A stretch of 64,000 nucleotides of DNA from the NCBI RefSeq assembly GCF_014651015.1, contig NZ_BMWB01000002.1:62001-126000 (forward strand). The letters run 5' to 3'. Both the position numbers and the translations under genes were made by a program. This document shows positions 1-7,509 of this stretch, in pieces. This DNA is from Streptomyces xantholiticus (lineage in GTDB: Bacteria > Actinomycetota > Actinomycetes > Streptomycetales > Streptomycetaceae). Each line of letters opens with the position of its first letter. The stretch's first letter is position 1. The notes under the pieces are model-generated. The model made no database searches and was not told the DNA's origin. It worked only from the letters and a program-made list of their open reading frames with translations.

Positions 1-43
1 CGGCGAGCCGACTCGGCTTCGCCCGCGCCGCCGAGCAGGCAGG

Positions 44-613
44 ATGTCGGTCATGACCCCTGACGCGCCCTTCGGCCCGCTCGACTTCCAACTGGTGCTG
101 TTGCGCCGCATGGCCGACTTCCAGCCGGGTCTCGTCGAGGACGCGCGGCATCGGCTCGGCGTCTCGATCACGCAGATGCGCGAGGCCAACCGGCGCTGGC
201 AGGCGAAGGTGCGCGCGCCCCGCTCGCGCGGGGCATTGTCCCGCTACCGGGCGGTGCTCGGCGAGCCGGAACTCGTCCGGCGGCGGCGGATCGGCGACCT
301 GGAGTGCGACGCGCTTCTGTGGCCCGTACCGCTCTGGCCGGACCTGCGCTTCGAGGTACTGGCCGCCGACGGCGGCGCTGTGTGGAACGAGTGGCTGGTG
401 CGCGCCCCGGGCGCGGCAGGTCCCGACCTGCGCACGGCGGACGATCTGGAGCCCTGGTCGTGCACCGTGGACGAGGTGGCGAGTGCCTTCCCGCCGGCCC
501 GCCCCATGGAGGGCTCCGCGCCGACCCGGTGGCGCCTCGCGTTCACCCTGCCCGGCGGCGAGGTGCGTGTCGCGGAGTTCACCTGGGGCCTGCTGCAACG
601 GCTCACCGACTGA
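44..613 (+). CDS. Conserved hypothetical protein
   Basis: A 189-residue protein with no domain that I recognise. The ATG at 44 follows a purine-rich GGCAGG; a second Met at codon 4 could also serve as start. The N-terminal third is rich in Arg and looks helical, and the C-terminal part (about 155-185) reads like beta strands. I see no signal peptide or membrane segment. It ends 106 bases before mbl in the same direction, so the two may be co-transcribed. Codon use is normal high-GC Streptomyces, which supports real coding. Function unknown. Confidence 0.7.
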   Translation: MSVMTPDAPFGPLDFQLVLLRRMADFQPGLVEDARHRLGVSITQMREANRRWQAKVRAPRSRGALSRYRAVLGEPELVRRRRIGDLECDALLWPVPLWPDLRFEVLAADGGAVWNEWLVRAPGAAGPDLRTADDLEPWSCTVDEVASAFPPARPMEGSAPTRWRLAFTLPGGEVRVAEFTWGLLQRLTD

Positions 614-719
614 TCTGTCGGCCCGTCAGGTACGTACGCCCGACCGGCGCAGCCCAGCGCGCGCACGGCCCGCGGCGATCGCACGATGCGAACACGTACC
701 GCACTCGGGAGGAACCGCC

Positions 720-1763
720 GTGACCGTCAGCCTTGAGCAGTTGCGACGTTGCCATGTGGCCGTCGATCTGGGCGCCGCCAGAACCCGCGTCTTCGTGAAG
801 GGCGCCGGCCTCGTCGTCGACGAACCGAGCGTGGCCGCCGTCAACACCCGTACGGGAGCACTCATCGCGGTCGGCGCGCTCGCCGAGAAGATGACCGGCC
901 GCACGCCCGGGTACATCCGGGTCGCCCGCCCTGTCTCCGGCGGCACCGTCGTCGACATCGACATGGCCCAGCGGATGCTCCGTCATCTGCTGGGCGAGAA
1001 GCTCCGCCGCCAGTTGCGCCGCAAGCCCCGGCTCCGCGCGGCGGCCAGCACCCCGCACGACAGCGACCCGCTCGCGCAGCGCGCCACCGTGGAGACGCTG
1101 GTCGGGCTGGGCGCCCGCCGGGTCGAGCTCGTGGACACCCTCATCGCGGCAGCCGTCGGCTGCGGGCTTCCCGTCGAGCAGCCCAGCGCGACCATGATCA
1201 TGGTGTGCGGGGCGGCGACCACGCAGATCGCGGTCCTGTCCCTCGGCTCGATCGTCACCGCGACCCGTATCCCCATCGGCGGCAACGCCATCGACCACGC
1301 GGTGATCCAGCACCTTCGCCACCGGCACGAACTCATGCTGCCCAGCCAGTCCGTACGACCGCTCCAGCTCGCCCTGCACGGCAACGGCCTCACCCCGCAG
1401 GGCCCGTCGTCGACGGAGATCCACGGCCGTGACGTCGCCACCGGCCTGCCCCGGTCCGTCCGCGTCGACACCGCGGCCGTGCGGGAGGCGATCCACACCC
1501 CGCTCACCTCGGTCCTCGACGGGATCGGCAAGGTGCTCCGCGACTGCCCGCCGGACCTGGTCGCCGACCTCGTGGACCGCGGCATCATGATGGTCGGCGG
1601 CAGCGCGCTGCTGCCGGGCCTCGACCAGATGCTGCACAACGCGACCGGCATGCCCGTCAGCATCGCGGAACGGCCCGACATCTGCACGGTGCAGGGCCTC
1701 GGTGCGATGCTCGAGGGCCGGATCCAGCCCCTGGTCCTCGACCCGCTTGCAGAGACCGAGTGA
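720..1763 (+). CDS. mbl: MreB/Mbl-like bacterial actin
   Basis: A 347-residue actin-fold protein of the MreB/Mbl family. The N-terminal phosphate-binding motif reads AVDLGAARTRVFVKG (about residues 14-28) followed by EPSVAAV, and a late adenosine-type motif VGGSALLPGLDQML lies near residue 290. I chose the GTG at 720 because GGGAGGAA sits six bases upstream and homology begins just after it; the open frame extends further up without similarity. MreB-family proteins polymerise under the membrane and guide wall synthesis; in Streptomyces they act in spore wall formation. The N-terminal motif carries substitutions relative to canonical MreB (GAART for GTANT), consistent with the divergent Mbl paralogue of S. 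coelicolor (SCO2451, from memory). The symbol is an inference from family and context. Confidence 0.85.
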   Translation: MTVSLEQLRRCHVAVDLGAARTRVFVKGAGLVVDEPSVAAVNTRTGALIAVGALAEKMTGRTPGYIRVARPVSGGTVVDIDMAQRMLRHLLGEKLRRQLRRKPRLRAAASTPHDSDPLAQRATVETLVGLGARRVELVDTLIAAAVGCGLPVEQPSATMIMVCGAATTQIAVLSLGSIVTATRIPIGGNAIDHAVIQHLRHRHELMLPSQSVRPLQLALHGNGLTPQGPSSTEIHGRDVATGLPRSVRVDTAAVREAIHTPLTSVLDGIGKVLRDCPPDLVADLVDRGIMMVGGSALLPGLDQMLHNATGMPVSIAERPDICTVQGLGAMLEGRIQPLVLDPLAETE

Positions 1764-1820
1764 CCGTGACCGCCGGCCCCTGGGGGCTCCCCCGCGGAGC
1801 GGCCCGTCCGGCAGCCGACC

Positions 1821-1940
1821 GGCTCGCTCCGGATCGCGGCGTTCCTCGGAGCAGTCGTCGGCATCGGCACCGACCTCGATCCGGGGACCACCCTCCAGCG
1901 GCTCGTGGACACCGCTGCCGAACCGGTCGGCGACGATAAA
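1821..1940 (+). pseudogene. GAF-domain sensor kinase remnant
   Basis: One frame here reads GIGTDLDPGTTLQRLVDTAA followed by EPVGDD. This matches the start of the GAF domain in DevS-type actinobacterial histidine kinases (pattern VGxxLDLxxTLxRIVxAA). Only about 40 residues survive, with no start and no kinase domain, and the frame then runs into the LysE gene. I read it as a relic left by deletion. The rest of the 1764-1982 gap shows nothing else. Confidence 0.5.
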
Positions 1941-1982
1941 TGGGTCGCGCAGCCGACGAGCCCGGGCCGACAGTTGTGCGCC

Positions 1983-2612
1983 ATGAGCGAGCTGTGGACG
2001 ACGGCCACCGCCGGGGCGGTCGCCGGACTGGGTGTGGCGGTGCCGATCGGGGCGATGGGCGTGCTGCTGGTCCAGGAGAGCATGCGCGGCCGCCGTGGAG
2101 CGGTGGCGGCGGCGTCCGCCGTCGCGGTCGTGGACATGGCATACGCGGCGGTGGCCACAACCCTCGGCCCGCTGGTCGCCTCCGCGCTCTGCGGAGTGGA
2201 GGCATGGGTGCGGCTCGCGTCCGCGGTCGTCCTCGCGGCCATCGCGGCGCACGGGCTGCTCTCCTCACGCACCAAGACCCTGCCCAGGACGGACCCGGAG
2301 GCCGCGTCCGCCGGCGGCAGCACAGGGCGGGTGTTCACGCGGTTCGTCGCCCTCACCGTCATCAACCCCACCACGGCGCTCTACTTCGCCGCCCTCACCA
2401 CTGCCCAGGGCGCCGCCCTCAGTGGCGCCGCCGCCGGAACCGTCTTCGTCGCCGGCGTCTTCGTCTCCTCGCTCGCGTGGCAGCAGCTGCTGGTGGCGGC
2501 CGGCGGCTTCGCCGGGGCCCGCATCTCCCACACCGCACGCGCGTGGACGTTCCGCGTCGGTTACGGCCTCGTCGCCGTGTACGCCGTGAAGGTCGCGCTG
2601 CCGCTTCCGTGA
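1983..2612 (+). CDS. LysE family amino-acid/solute exporter
   Basis: A 209-residue integral membrane protein. It has about six hydrophobic segments (for example around 8-28, 38-60, 66-84, 113-135, 143-165 and 180-205) and the LysE-family motif TVINPTTALYFAALTT near the middle. LysE proteins export amino acids or small metabolites across the cytoplasmic membrane. The ATG at 1983 was preferred because the membrane region begins right after it; the frame upstream codes for a GAF-like relic. No strong ribosome site is visible. It stands alone, between two decayed fragments. The substrate cannot be told from sequence. Confidence 0.8.
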   Translation: MSELWTTATAGAVAGLGVAVPIGAMGVLLVQESMRGRRGAVAAASAVAVVDMAYAAVATTLGPLVASALCGVEAWVRLASAVVLAAIAAHGLLSSRTKTLPRTDPEAASAGGSTGRVFTRFVALTVINPTTALYFAALTTAQGAALSGAAAGTVFVAGVFVSSLAWQQLLVAAGGFAGARISHTARAWTFRVGYGLVAVYAVKVALPLP

Positions 2613-2786
2613 ACCTCCGCCGGTGAGCGTCCCTTCGCCACTGCGGCCCGTCTGGAGCAGCACAGCGCGCCCCCGGGTACCTGCGGCACCCTTGACCGGC
2701 CGTGCGGAACTGTCGCCGGCCCCGCCCCGACGGCGCAACCCGAACCCTCGAGTGGCGCCGGGTACCGCAATGCGGGCACGGCCACG

Positions 2787-2998
2787 ATGGGGCTCACTTG
2801 GACGTTCTGGGCACGGAAACAGCCGCAGATCGGCAGCGTCACCGGCATCGTCGGTTCGACGGGCGGGCTCGGCGGGTTCGTGCCACCGCTGGTGGTGATG
2901 GGTGCGATCCACAGCGCCAAGCGCTTGTACCCGGTCGGCTTCATGCTGCTGTCCGACCTGGCACTGGCCGGATGCGTGTACGTCGTAGGGGCGGATGC
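2787..2998 (+). pseudogene. NarK-type nitrate/nitrite MFS transporter remnant
   Basis: The reading frame contains QIGSVTGIVGSTGGLGGFVP followed by PLVVMGAIHSAKRLYPVGFM. This is the signature region of the late membrane helices of NarK/NNP-family nitrate transporters. Only about 70 residues near the C-terminus remain; the rest of the frame after about 2998 is Arg/Gly/Pro-rich without similarity, and nothing matching the first ten helices lies upstream. It is a degraded gene fragment. Functional nitrate uptake must come from elsewhere in the genome. Confidence 0.6.
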
Positions 2999-3264
2999 GC
3001 GACGTCCCGTCGGCAGCGGCCGGTGCCCCTCCGGCGCCCGTCGCACAGGCTCGATGGCACGGGTCCGCCGCCCGGCCGTCCTCCCCCTGGACGACCGGCC
3101 GGGCCGCGGCTCCGTGCGTCCGATCTTGCCGGGTCCGCCGGGTCCGGCGCATCGTTCCCCGGAAGGAGCCGCCCGCTGCGGCGGCTCCGCCGCACGGAGG
3201 AGACAATGACGGCCGCGGGAGACCACGCAGAGCGCGGCACGCGAGACCACCAGGAGGTCGACGA

Positions 3265-4710
3265 GTGAGTTCCCTCTTCCCAGCGCTGGCGGCCACGGCC
3301 GCCGGCACCGACCGGGTCGCCCTGCGGTTCGGGGAACGGTCCCTGACATACGGGCAGTTGCGCGGCGCGGCGGGCGCCCTGGCGCTGCGGATCGGCGGGG
3401 CCGGCCGGGTCGCGCTGTGGGCCACGCCGACGATGGAGACCGCGATCGGCGTGGTGGCGGGCCTGCTGGCCGGCGTACCGGTCGTGCCGCTGAACCCGAA
3501 GACCGGTGAGCGGGAACTGGCGCACATCGTCGCGGACAGCGCGCCGGCCGTCGTGCTCGCCGGGCCCGGCGACGAACTGCCTGCGGCGCTCCGCGCGTTG
3601 GAGCGCATCGACATCACCGCCTCCGGCTCCGCCGGTGCACTGCCCCCCGAGCCCGCCGCCGGCTCCGCCGCACTGATCGTCTACACCTCCGGCACCACCG
3701 GCCCGCCCAAGGGGGCGGTGCTGCCGCGCCGGGCGGTCGCCACGACACTGGACGCGCTGGAGGACGCCTGGCAGTGGAGCCGCGACGACGTCCTGGTCCA
3801 CGCCCTGCCGCTGTTCCATGTGCACGGGCTGATCCTCGGCATCCTCGGCCCGCTGCGCCGTGGCGGCGAGGTACGCCACCTCGGCCGCTTCACCCCGCAG
3901 GGCGTGGCGCGGGAGCTGAACTCCGGCGGCACGATGCTCTTCGGTGTGCCGACGATGTACCACCGCCTCGCCGAAGAGCTCGCCCAGGACGCCGAGTTGA
4001 CGAAGGCACTGGCCGGCGCGCGGCTGCTGGTGTCCGGGTCGGCCGCACTGCCGCTGCCCGACCACGAGCGCATCGCCGCGGCGACCGGGCGCCGGGTCGT
4101 GGAGCGGTACGGGATGACCGAGACCCTGATGAACACCAGCGTCCGCTTCGACGGCGAGGCCCGTCCGGGCACCGTCGGCGTGCCGCTGCCGGGAGTCTCG
4201 CTGCGGCTCGTCGAGGAGGACGGCACGGAGATCGCCGCCCTGGACGGCGAGACGATCGGCGAGATCCAGGTACGGGGCGACAACCTCTTCACGGAGTACC
4301 TGAACCGCCCCGACGCGACGGCCGCCGCCTTCGACGGCGGCTGGTTCCGCACCGGCGACATGGCCGTGCGGGAACCGGACGGGTACGTGCGCATCGTCGG
4401 GAGGAAGGCCACCGACCTGATCAAGAGCGGCGGCTACAAGATCGGAGCCGGTGAGATCGAGAACGTACTCCTCGACCACCCGGCCGTTCGCGAGGCGGCG
4501 GTGACGGGCGAGCCCGACGCGGACCTGGGCGAGCGCGTGGTCGCCTGGATCGTGGCGGCCGATCCGCGGACCCCGCCGTCCGCGGAGGAGTTGGCGGACC
4601 ATGTAGCCGCCCAGCTCGCCCCGCACAAACGGCCGCGGGCGGTCCGGTTCCTGGACGTCCTGCCGCGCAACGACATGGGCAAGATCATGAAGCGGTCCCT
4701 CCATGGCTGA
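3265..4710 (+). CDS. matB: Malonyl-CoA synthetase (MatB)
   Basis: A 481-residue member of the acyl-adenylate family that makes malonyl-CoA from malonate, CoA and ATP. The P-loop-like motif YTSGTTGPPKG begins at residue 140, ERYGMTET lies near 279-286, WFRTGDM near 360 and GRKATDLIKSGGYKIGAGE near 379-397; the catalytic lysine is near the end (GKIMKRSL). The residues match Streptomyces MatB (SCO2444 type) as I remember it across the whole length. The GTG at 3265 has GGAGG seven bases upstream. The stop overlaps the ATG of the next gene by eight bases, so the two are translationally coupled. Malonyl-CoA would feed fatty acid and polyketide synthesis. Confidence 0.95.
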   Translation: MSSLFPALAATAAGTDRVALRFGERSLTYGQLRGAAGALALRIGGAGRVALWATPTMETAIGVVAGLLAGVPVVPLNPKTGERELAHIVADSAPAVVLAGPGDELPAALRALERIDITASGSAGALPPEPAAGSAALIVYTSGTTGPPKGAVLPRRAVATTLDALEDAWQWSRDDVLVHALPLFHVHGLILGILGPLRRGGEVRHLGRFTPQGVARELNSGGTMLFGVPTMYHRLAEELAQDAELTKALAGARLLVSGSAALPLPDHERIAAATGRRVVERYGMTETLMNTSVRFDGEARPGTVGVPLPGVSLRLVEEDGTEIAALDGETIGEIQVRGDNLFTEYLNRPDATAAAFDGGWFRTGDMAVREPDGYVRIVGRKATDLIKSGGYKIGAGEIENVLLDHPAVREAAVTGEPDADLGERVVAWIVAADPRTPPSAEELADHVAAQLAPHKRPRAVRFLDVLPRNDMGKIMKRSLHG

Positions 4711-6295
4711 GCGCATGTCCGCCCGCGAAGCGATCGCGCTGGTCTGCGACGCCTTCACCGAACAGGAGCTCGCCGACCTGCCCGCCACGGACGACGGGCC
4801 GCTCGGCTGGGCGGGCTACGGCGCGCAGCGGGCCCGCGCGTCCCGCCGGACGGGCTCGGCGGAGTCCGTCGTCCACGGCACGGCCACCCTCGGCGGTACC
4901 CGATGCGTGCTGATCTCCTTCGAGTTCGGCTTCCTGGGCGGCTCCCTCAGCGAACGGGCCGGGGACCGGCTGGAGGCCGCGTACACGCTGGCGCGTGAAC
5001 ACCGGCTGCCGCTCGTCTCGTTGATCGCGACGGGCGGCAGCCGGATGCAGGAAGGCATGGTCGCGCTGTCCCAGCTGCAACGGGTGGCGCGCGCCTCCGC
5101 GCTGCTGCGCGAGGCGGGGGTCGCACACATCGCCGTGCTGCGCGACCCGACGACCGGCGGCGGCTGGGCCACCCTCGGCGCCGGCGCGGACGTCGTCCTG
5201 GCCCTCCCCGGCGCCCAGGTCGGCTTCGCCGGCTCCCGCGTTCGCCCGTCCGACGCGGACCCCGCGGCGTACACGGCAGAGGGCCAACTCGCCGCCGGCC
5301 AGATCGACGCGATCGTCCGGCCCGAGTCGCTGCGCGACACACTGACTTTCTGGGTGACCGCGCTGGGCACGGACGGGCCTTCCGACCTGGCCGGGCGAGC
5401 AGGCACCCCCGGCACAGCCGCGGCCACCGGGCCGGACGACGGCACCACCGGCACGCCGCCGGCCGAGCCGCCGACCGGGGCAGAGCCGTCGGGCACCATC
5501 GCCGCCGCCCCGACCGATGTGCGTGGCCGGGCCGGGGCGGCCGCCGGGGTGACGGGAAGCCTCAGCGGCGGCCCGTCGGCCGGTGCGACCGCCCAGGGCC
5601 CTGCGGACGGGGCAGGCGGGACGGGCAGCAGCAGGCCGCAGGCCGTCGCGCCGCCGCGGGCTCTCGGCGGGGGTGGGGAGCTGCCGCGCAGTGGGTGGGA
5701 CGCGGTGCGGCAGGCGCGGGCGGCGGGGCGGCCGCGGGCGGATGCCTACCTGGACGACTACTTCACGCGCCGTGAGCCGCTCCGCGGCGACCGGTGCGGC
5801 GGCGACGACCCCGGGATGTTGTGCGGCGTCGGTCTACGGGACGGGCGGCCCGTGGCGTACGCCGCGCAGTGCGGGACGGCGACGACGCCCGCCGGGTACC
5901 GCACGGCGGCCCGCGTCATCCGGCTCGCCGACCGGCTGGGGCTGCCCGTGCTGACGCTCATCGACACGCCCGGCGCCGCCAACGGCGCGGACGCCGAGCG
6001 CAGCGGCGCAGGCTCGGCGATCGCGGAGCTGTTCGGGGCCGTGGCCGCCGCACGGACGCCGCTGACCAGCCTGCTCATGGGCGAGGGCGGCTCGGGAGGC
6101 GCGCTGGCGCTCGCCGCGCCCGGCAACACCTGGGCCACACCGGACAGCTACTTCTCCGTCATCGCGCCCGAACTCGCCGCCGCGATACTCAAGCGCGCCG
6201 CCGACCAGGTGCCGCACACGGCGGACCAGTTGCGGCTGCGGCCGCAGGACCTGGTGGAGCTGGGCGTCGTACGGGGCATCGTGGGACCCGAGTAG
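4703..6295 (+). CDS. Fused acyl-CoA carboxylase carboxyltransferase (beta-alpha)
   Basis: A 530-residue carboxyltransferase with both halves in one chain. The N-terminal half resembles AccD (FEFGFLGGSLSERAG, ATGGSRMQEG near residues 73-120) but has no zinc finger. The C-terminal half resembles AccA (LTLIDTPGAANGADAERSG, MGEGGSGGALAL near 416-476). Between them, roughly residues 228-345, is a low-complexity Ala/Gly/Thr/Pro linker that is probably disordered. No biotin carboxylase or carrier is encoded nearby, so it would borrow shared subunits. It is coupled to matB by an eight-base overlap, which suggests joint control of malonyl-CoA. A malonate decarboxylase beta/gamma role is an alternative that sequence reading cannot exclude. 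Confidence 0.8.
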   Translation: MAERMSAREAIALVCDAFTEQELADLPATDDGPLGWAGYGAQRARASRRTGSAESVVHGTATLGGTRCVLISFEFGFLGGSLSERAGDRLEAAYTLAREHRLPLVSLIATGGSRMQEGMVALSQLQRVARASALLREAGVAHIAVLRDPTTGGGWATLGAGADVVLALPGAQVGFAGSRVRPSDADPAAYTAEGQLAAGQIDAIVRPESLRDTLTFWVTALGTDGPSDLAGRAGTPGTAAATGPDDGTTGTPPAEPPTGAEPSGTIAAAPTDVRGRAGAAAGVTGSLSGGPSAGATAQGPADGAGGTGSSRPQAVAPPRALGGGGELPRSGWDAVRQARAAGRPRADAYLDDYFTRREPLRGDRCGGDDPGMLCGVGLRDGRPVAYAAQCGTATTPAGYRTAARVIRLADRLGLPVLTLIDTPGAANGADAERSGAGSAIAELFGAVAAARTPLTSLLMGEGGSGGALALAAPGNTWATPDSYFSVIAPELAAAILKRAADQVPHTADQLRLRPQDLVELGVVRGIVGPE

Positions 6296-6300
6296 CGGCG

Positions 6301-6339
6301 GGAGGCCCGGTCCGGCCGATCGCTCCGTACCGGGCCTCC
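6301..6339 (+). terminator. Terminator after matB operon
   Basis: A perfect 11-base inverted repeat (GGAGGCCCGGT at 6301-6311 and ACCGGGCCTCC at 6329-6339) lies six bases after the carboxyltransferase stop, followed by TCTTT. It fits an intrinsic terminator for the matB-carboxyltransferase unit. Confidence 0.8.
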
Positions 6340-6344
6340 TCTTT

Positions 6345-6720
6345 GCCCGCGGGCTGCTTCACACCCGCCGCACGGGTGGTTTCGCTGCTTCGGCGAGCCG
6401 GCCTTGTCGTCCTTCGCAAAGGCCGAGATGTACCGCGGGACGCGGACCGCTTCCCCGGCCGGGGACCGGCCCCGCACGCCGTCGAGTTCCACGGCCTGCC
6501 ACGTCGTGCCTCGTCGAACGAGACCTCCAGCATCCCCGCCGATCCGGCCGGTGTCCGCCGCGACCTCGACGTACTCGGCGGGTACGTGTCATGGCGGCCA
6601 CCTGCCGGGGCCCGCGCGTTCGCCCGCGACGCGCCCCCTCCGCCGCGCCTGACGGGCGGCGGGTGGCTCGGGCGCCTAGCGTGCGCAGGAGAGACCGACG
6701 GGCAGGGAGGTTGGGAGACG
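6345..6720. other. Intergenic stretch, no gene recognised
   Basis: About 375 bases between the terminator and the VOC gene. Short open frames exist on both strands, but none shows a domain that I recognise or a convincing ribosome site. It may hold the promoter of the VOC gene; I cannot point to clear -35/-10 boxes. Confidence 0.4.
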
Positions 6721-7509
6721 ATGGCAGCGCACACCGAAGGCACGCCCTGCTGGGTCGATGCGATGTTCCCCGACATGGACGCCGCGAAGCGCTTCTACGG
6801 CGAGTTGCTCGGCTGGACCTTCGACGAGGGCTCGCCGGAGTTCGGCGGATACACGCAGGCTTTCTCCGGCGACAGTGCCGTGGCGGCCGTCGTGCCGCGG
6901 ATGCCCGGGACCGGCGGGCCGCCGGCCTGGAACCTGTACCTCGCCTCCCCCGACGTCGCGGCCACCGCCGAGCGGATCCGGGACAACGGCGGCGCGCTGC
7001 TGATGGACCCGATGCCGGTCGGCCCCTTCGGCACCATGGTCACGGCGGAGGACCCCAGCGGGGTCTTCTTCAGCGTGTGGCAGCCGGGCAGCCACACCGG
7101 GTTCGGCAAGACGAACGCGCCCGGTGCGTACTGCTGGGCGGAGGTCACCACCAGGGACGTGGAACACGCGGACCACTTCTTTCCGGCCGTCTTCGGCTAC
7201 GAGGCGAAGCAGATGCGTCACGAGTCCGTCGATTTCAGCCTCTGGCAGCTCGGCGGCGAGCCGGTCGCGGGCCGGTTGCGGATGACCGAGGACTTCCCGC
7301 CCGACACCCATCCGTACATCAACGTCTACTTCGGGGTCGAGGACTGCGACGCGGCGATCGCCACCGTCACCCGGCTGGGCGGCACAGTGCGACGGGGGCC
7401 GGCGGACAGCCCCTACGGGCGGTGGGCGTCGGTCACCGACCCGCAGGGTGCGGCCTTCTCCCTCATCGACCTCGCCACGGCCGTCGGAGAACTGCCCGAG
7501 TTCACCTGA
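6721..7509 (+). CDS. VOC family protein, two glyoxalase-like domains
   Basis: A 262-residue protein made of two tandem vicinal-oxygen-chelate modules. The first starts PCWVDAMFPDMDAAKRFYGE (residues 8-27) and the second GAYCWAEVTTRDVEHADHFF (near 135-154). Each ends in a DPSGxxF / DPQGAAF type strand. The family includes glyoxalases, dioxygenases and antibiotic-binding proteins; Streptomyces paralogues of this two-domain type are often called hydroxylases, but the reaction is not proven. ATG at 6721 follows GGGAGG at 6705-6710. Transcribed alone. Not membrane associated. Confidence 0.85.
   Translation: MAAHTEGTPCWVDAMFPDMDAAKRFYGELLGWTFDEGSPEFGGYTQAFSGDSAVAAVVPRMPGTGGPPAWNLYLASPDVAATAERIRDNGGALLMDPMPVGPFGTMVTAEDPSGVFFSVWQPGSHTGFGKTNAPGAYCWAEVTTRDVEHADHFFPAVFGYEAKQMRHESVDFSLWQLGGEPVAGRLRMTEDFPPDTHPYINVYFGVEDCDAAIATVTRLGGTVRRGPADSPYGRWASVTDPQGAAFSLIDLATAVGELPEFT

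Noticed and set aside
603..2374. Long minus-strand open frames opposite mbl and the LysE gene
   Set aside because: They are Arg/Ala/Gly-rich shadows of real genes, with no ribosome site and no recognisable domain; typical of very high GC DNA.
2995..3264. N-terminal extension of MatB in the same frame
   Set aside because: The extension is Pro/Arg-rich without similarity, and a good GGAGG lies just before GTG 3265.
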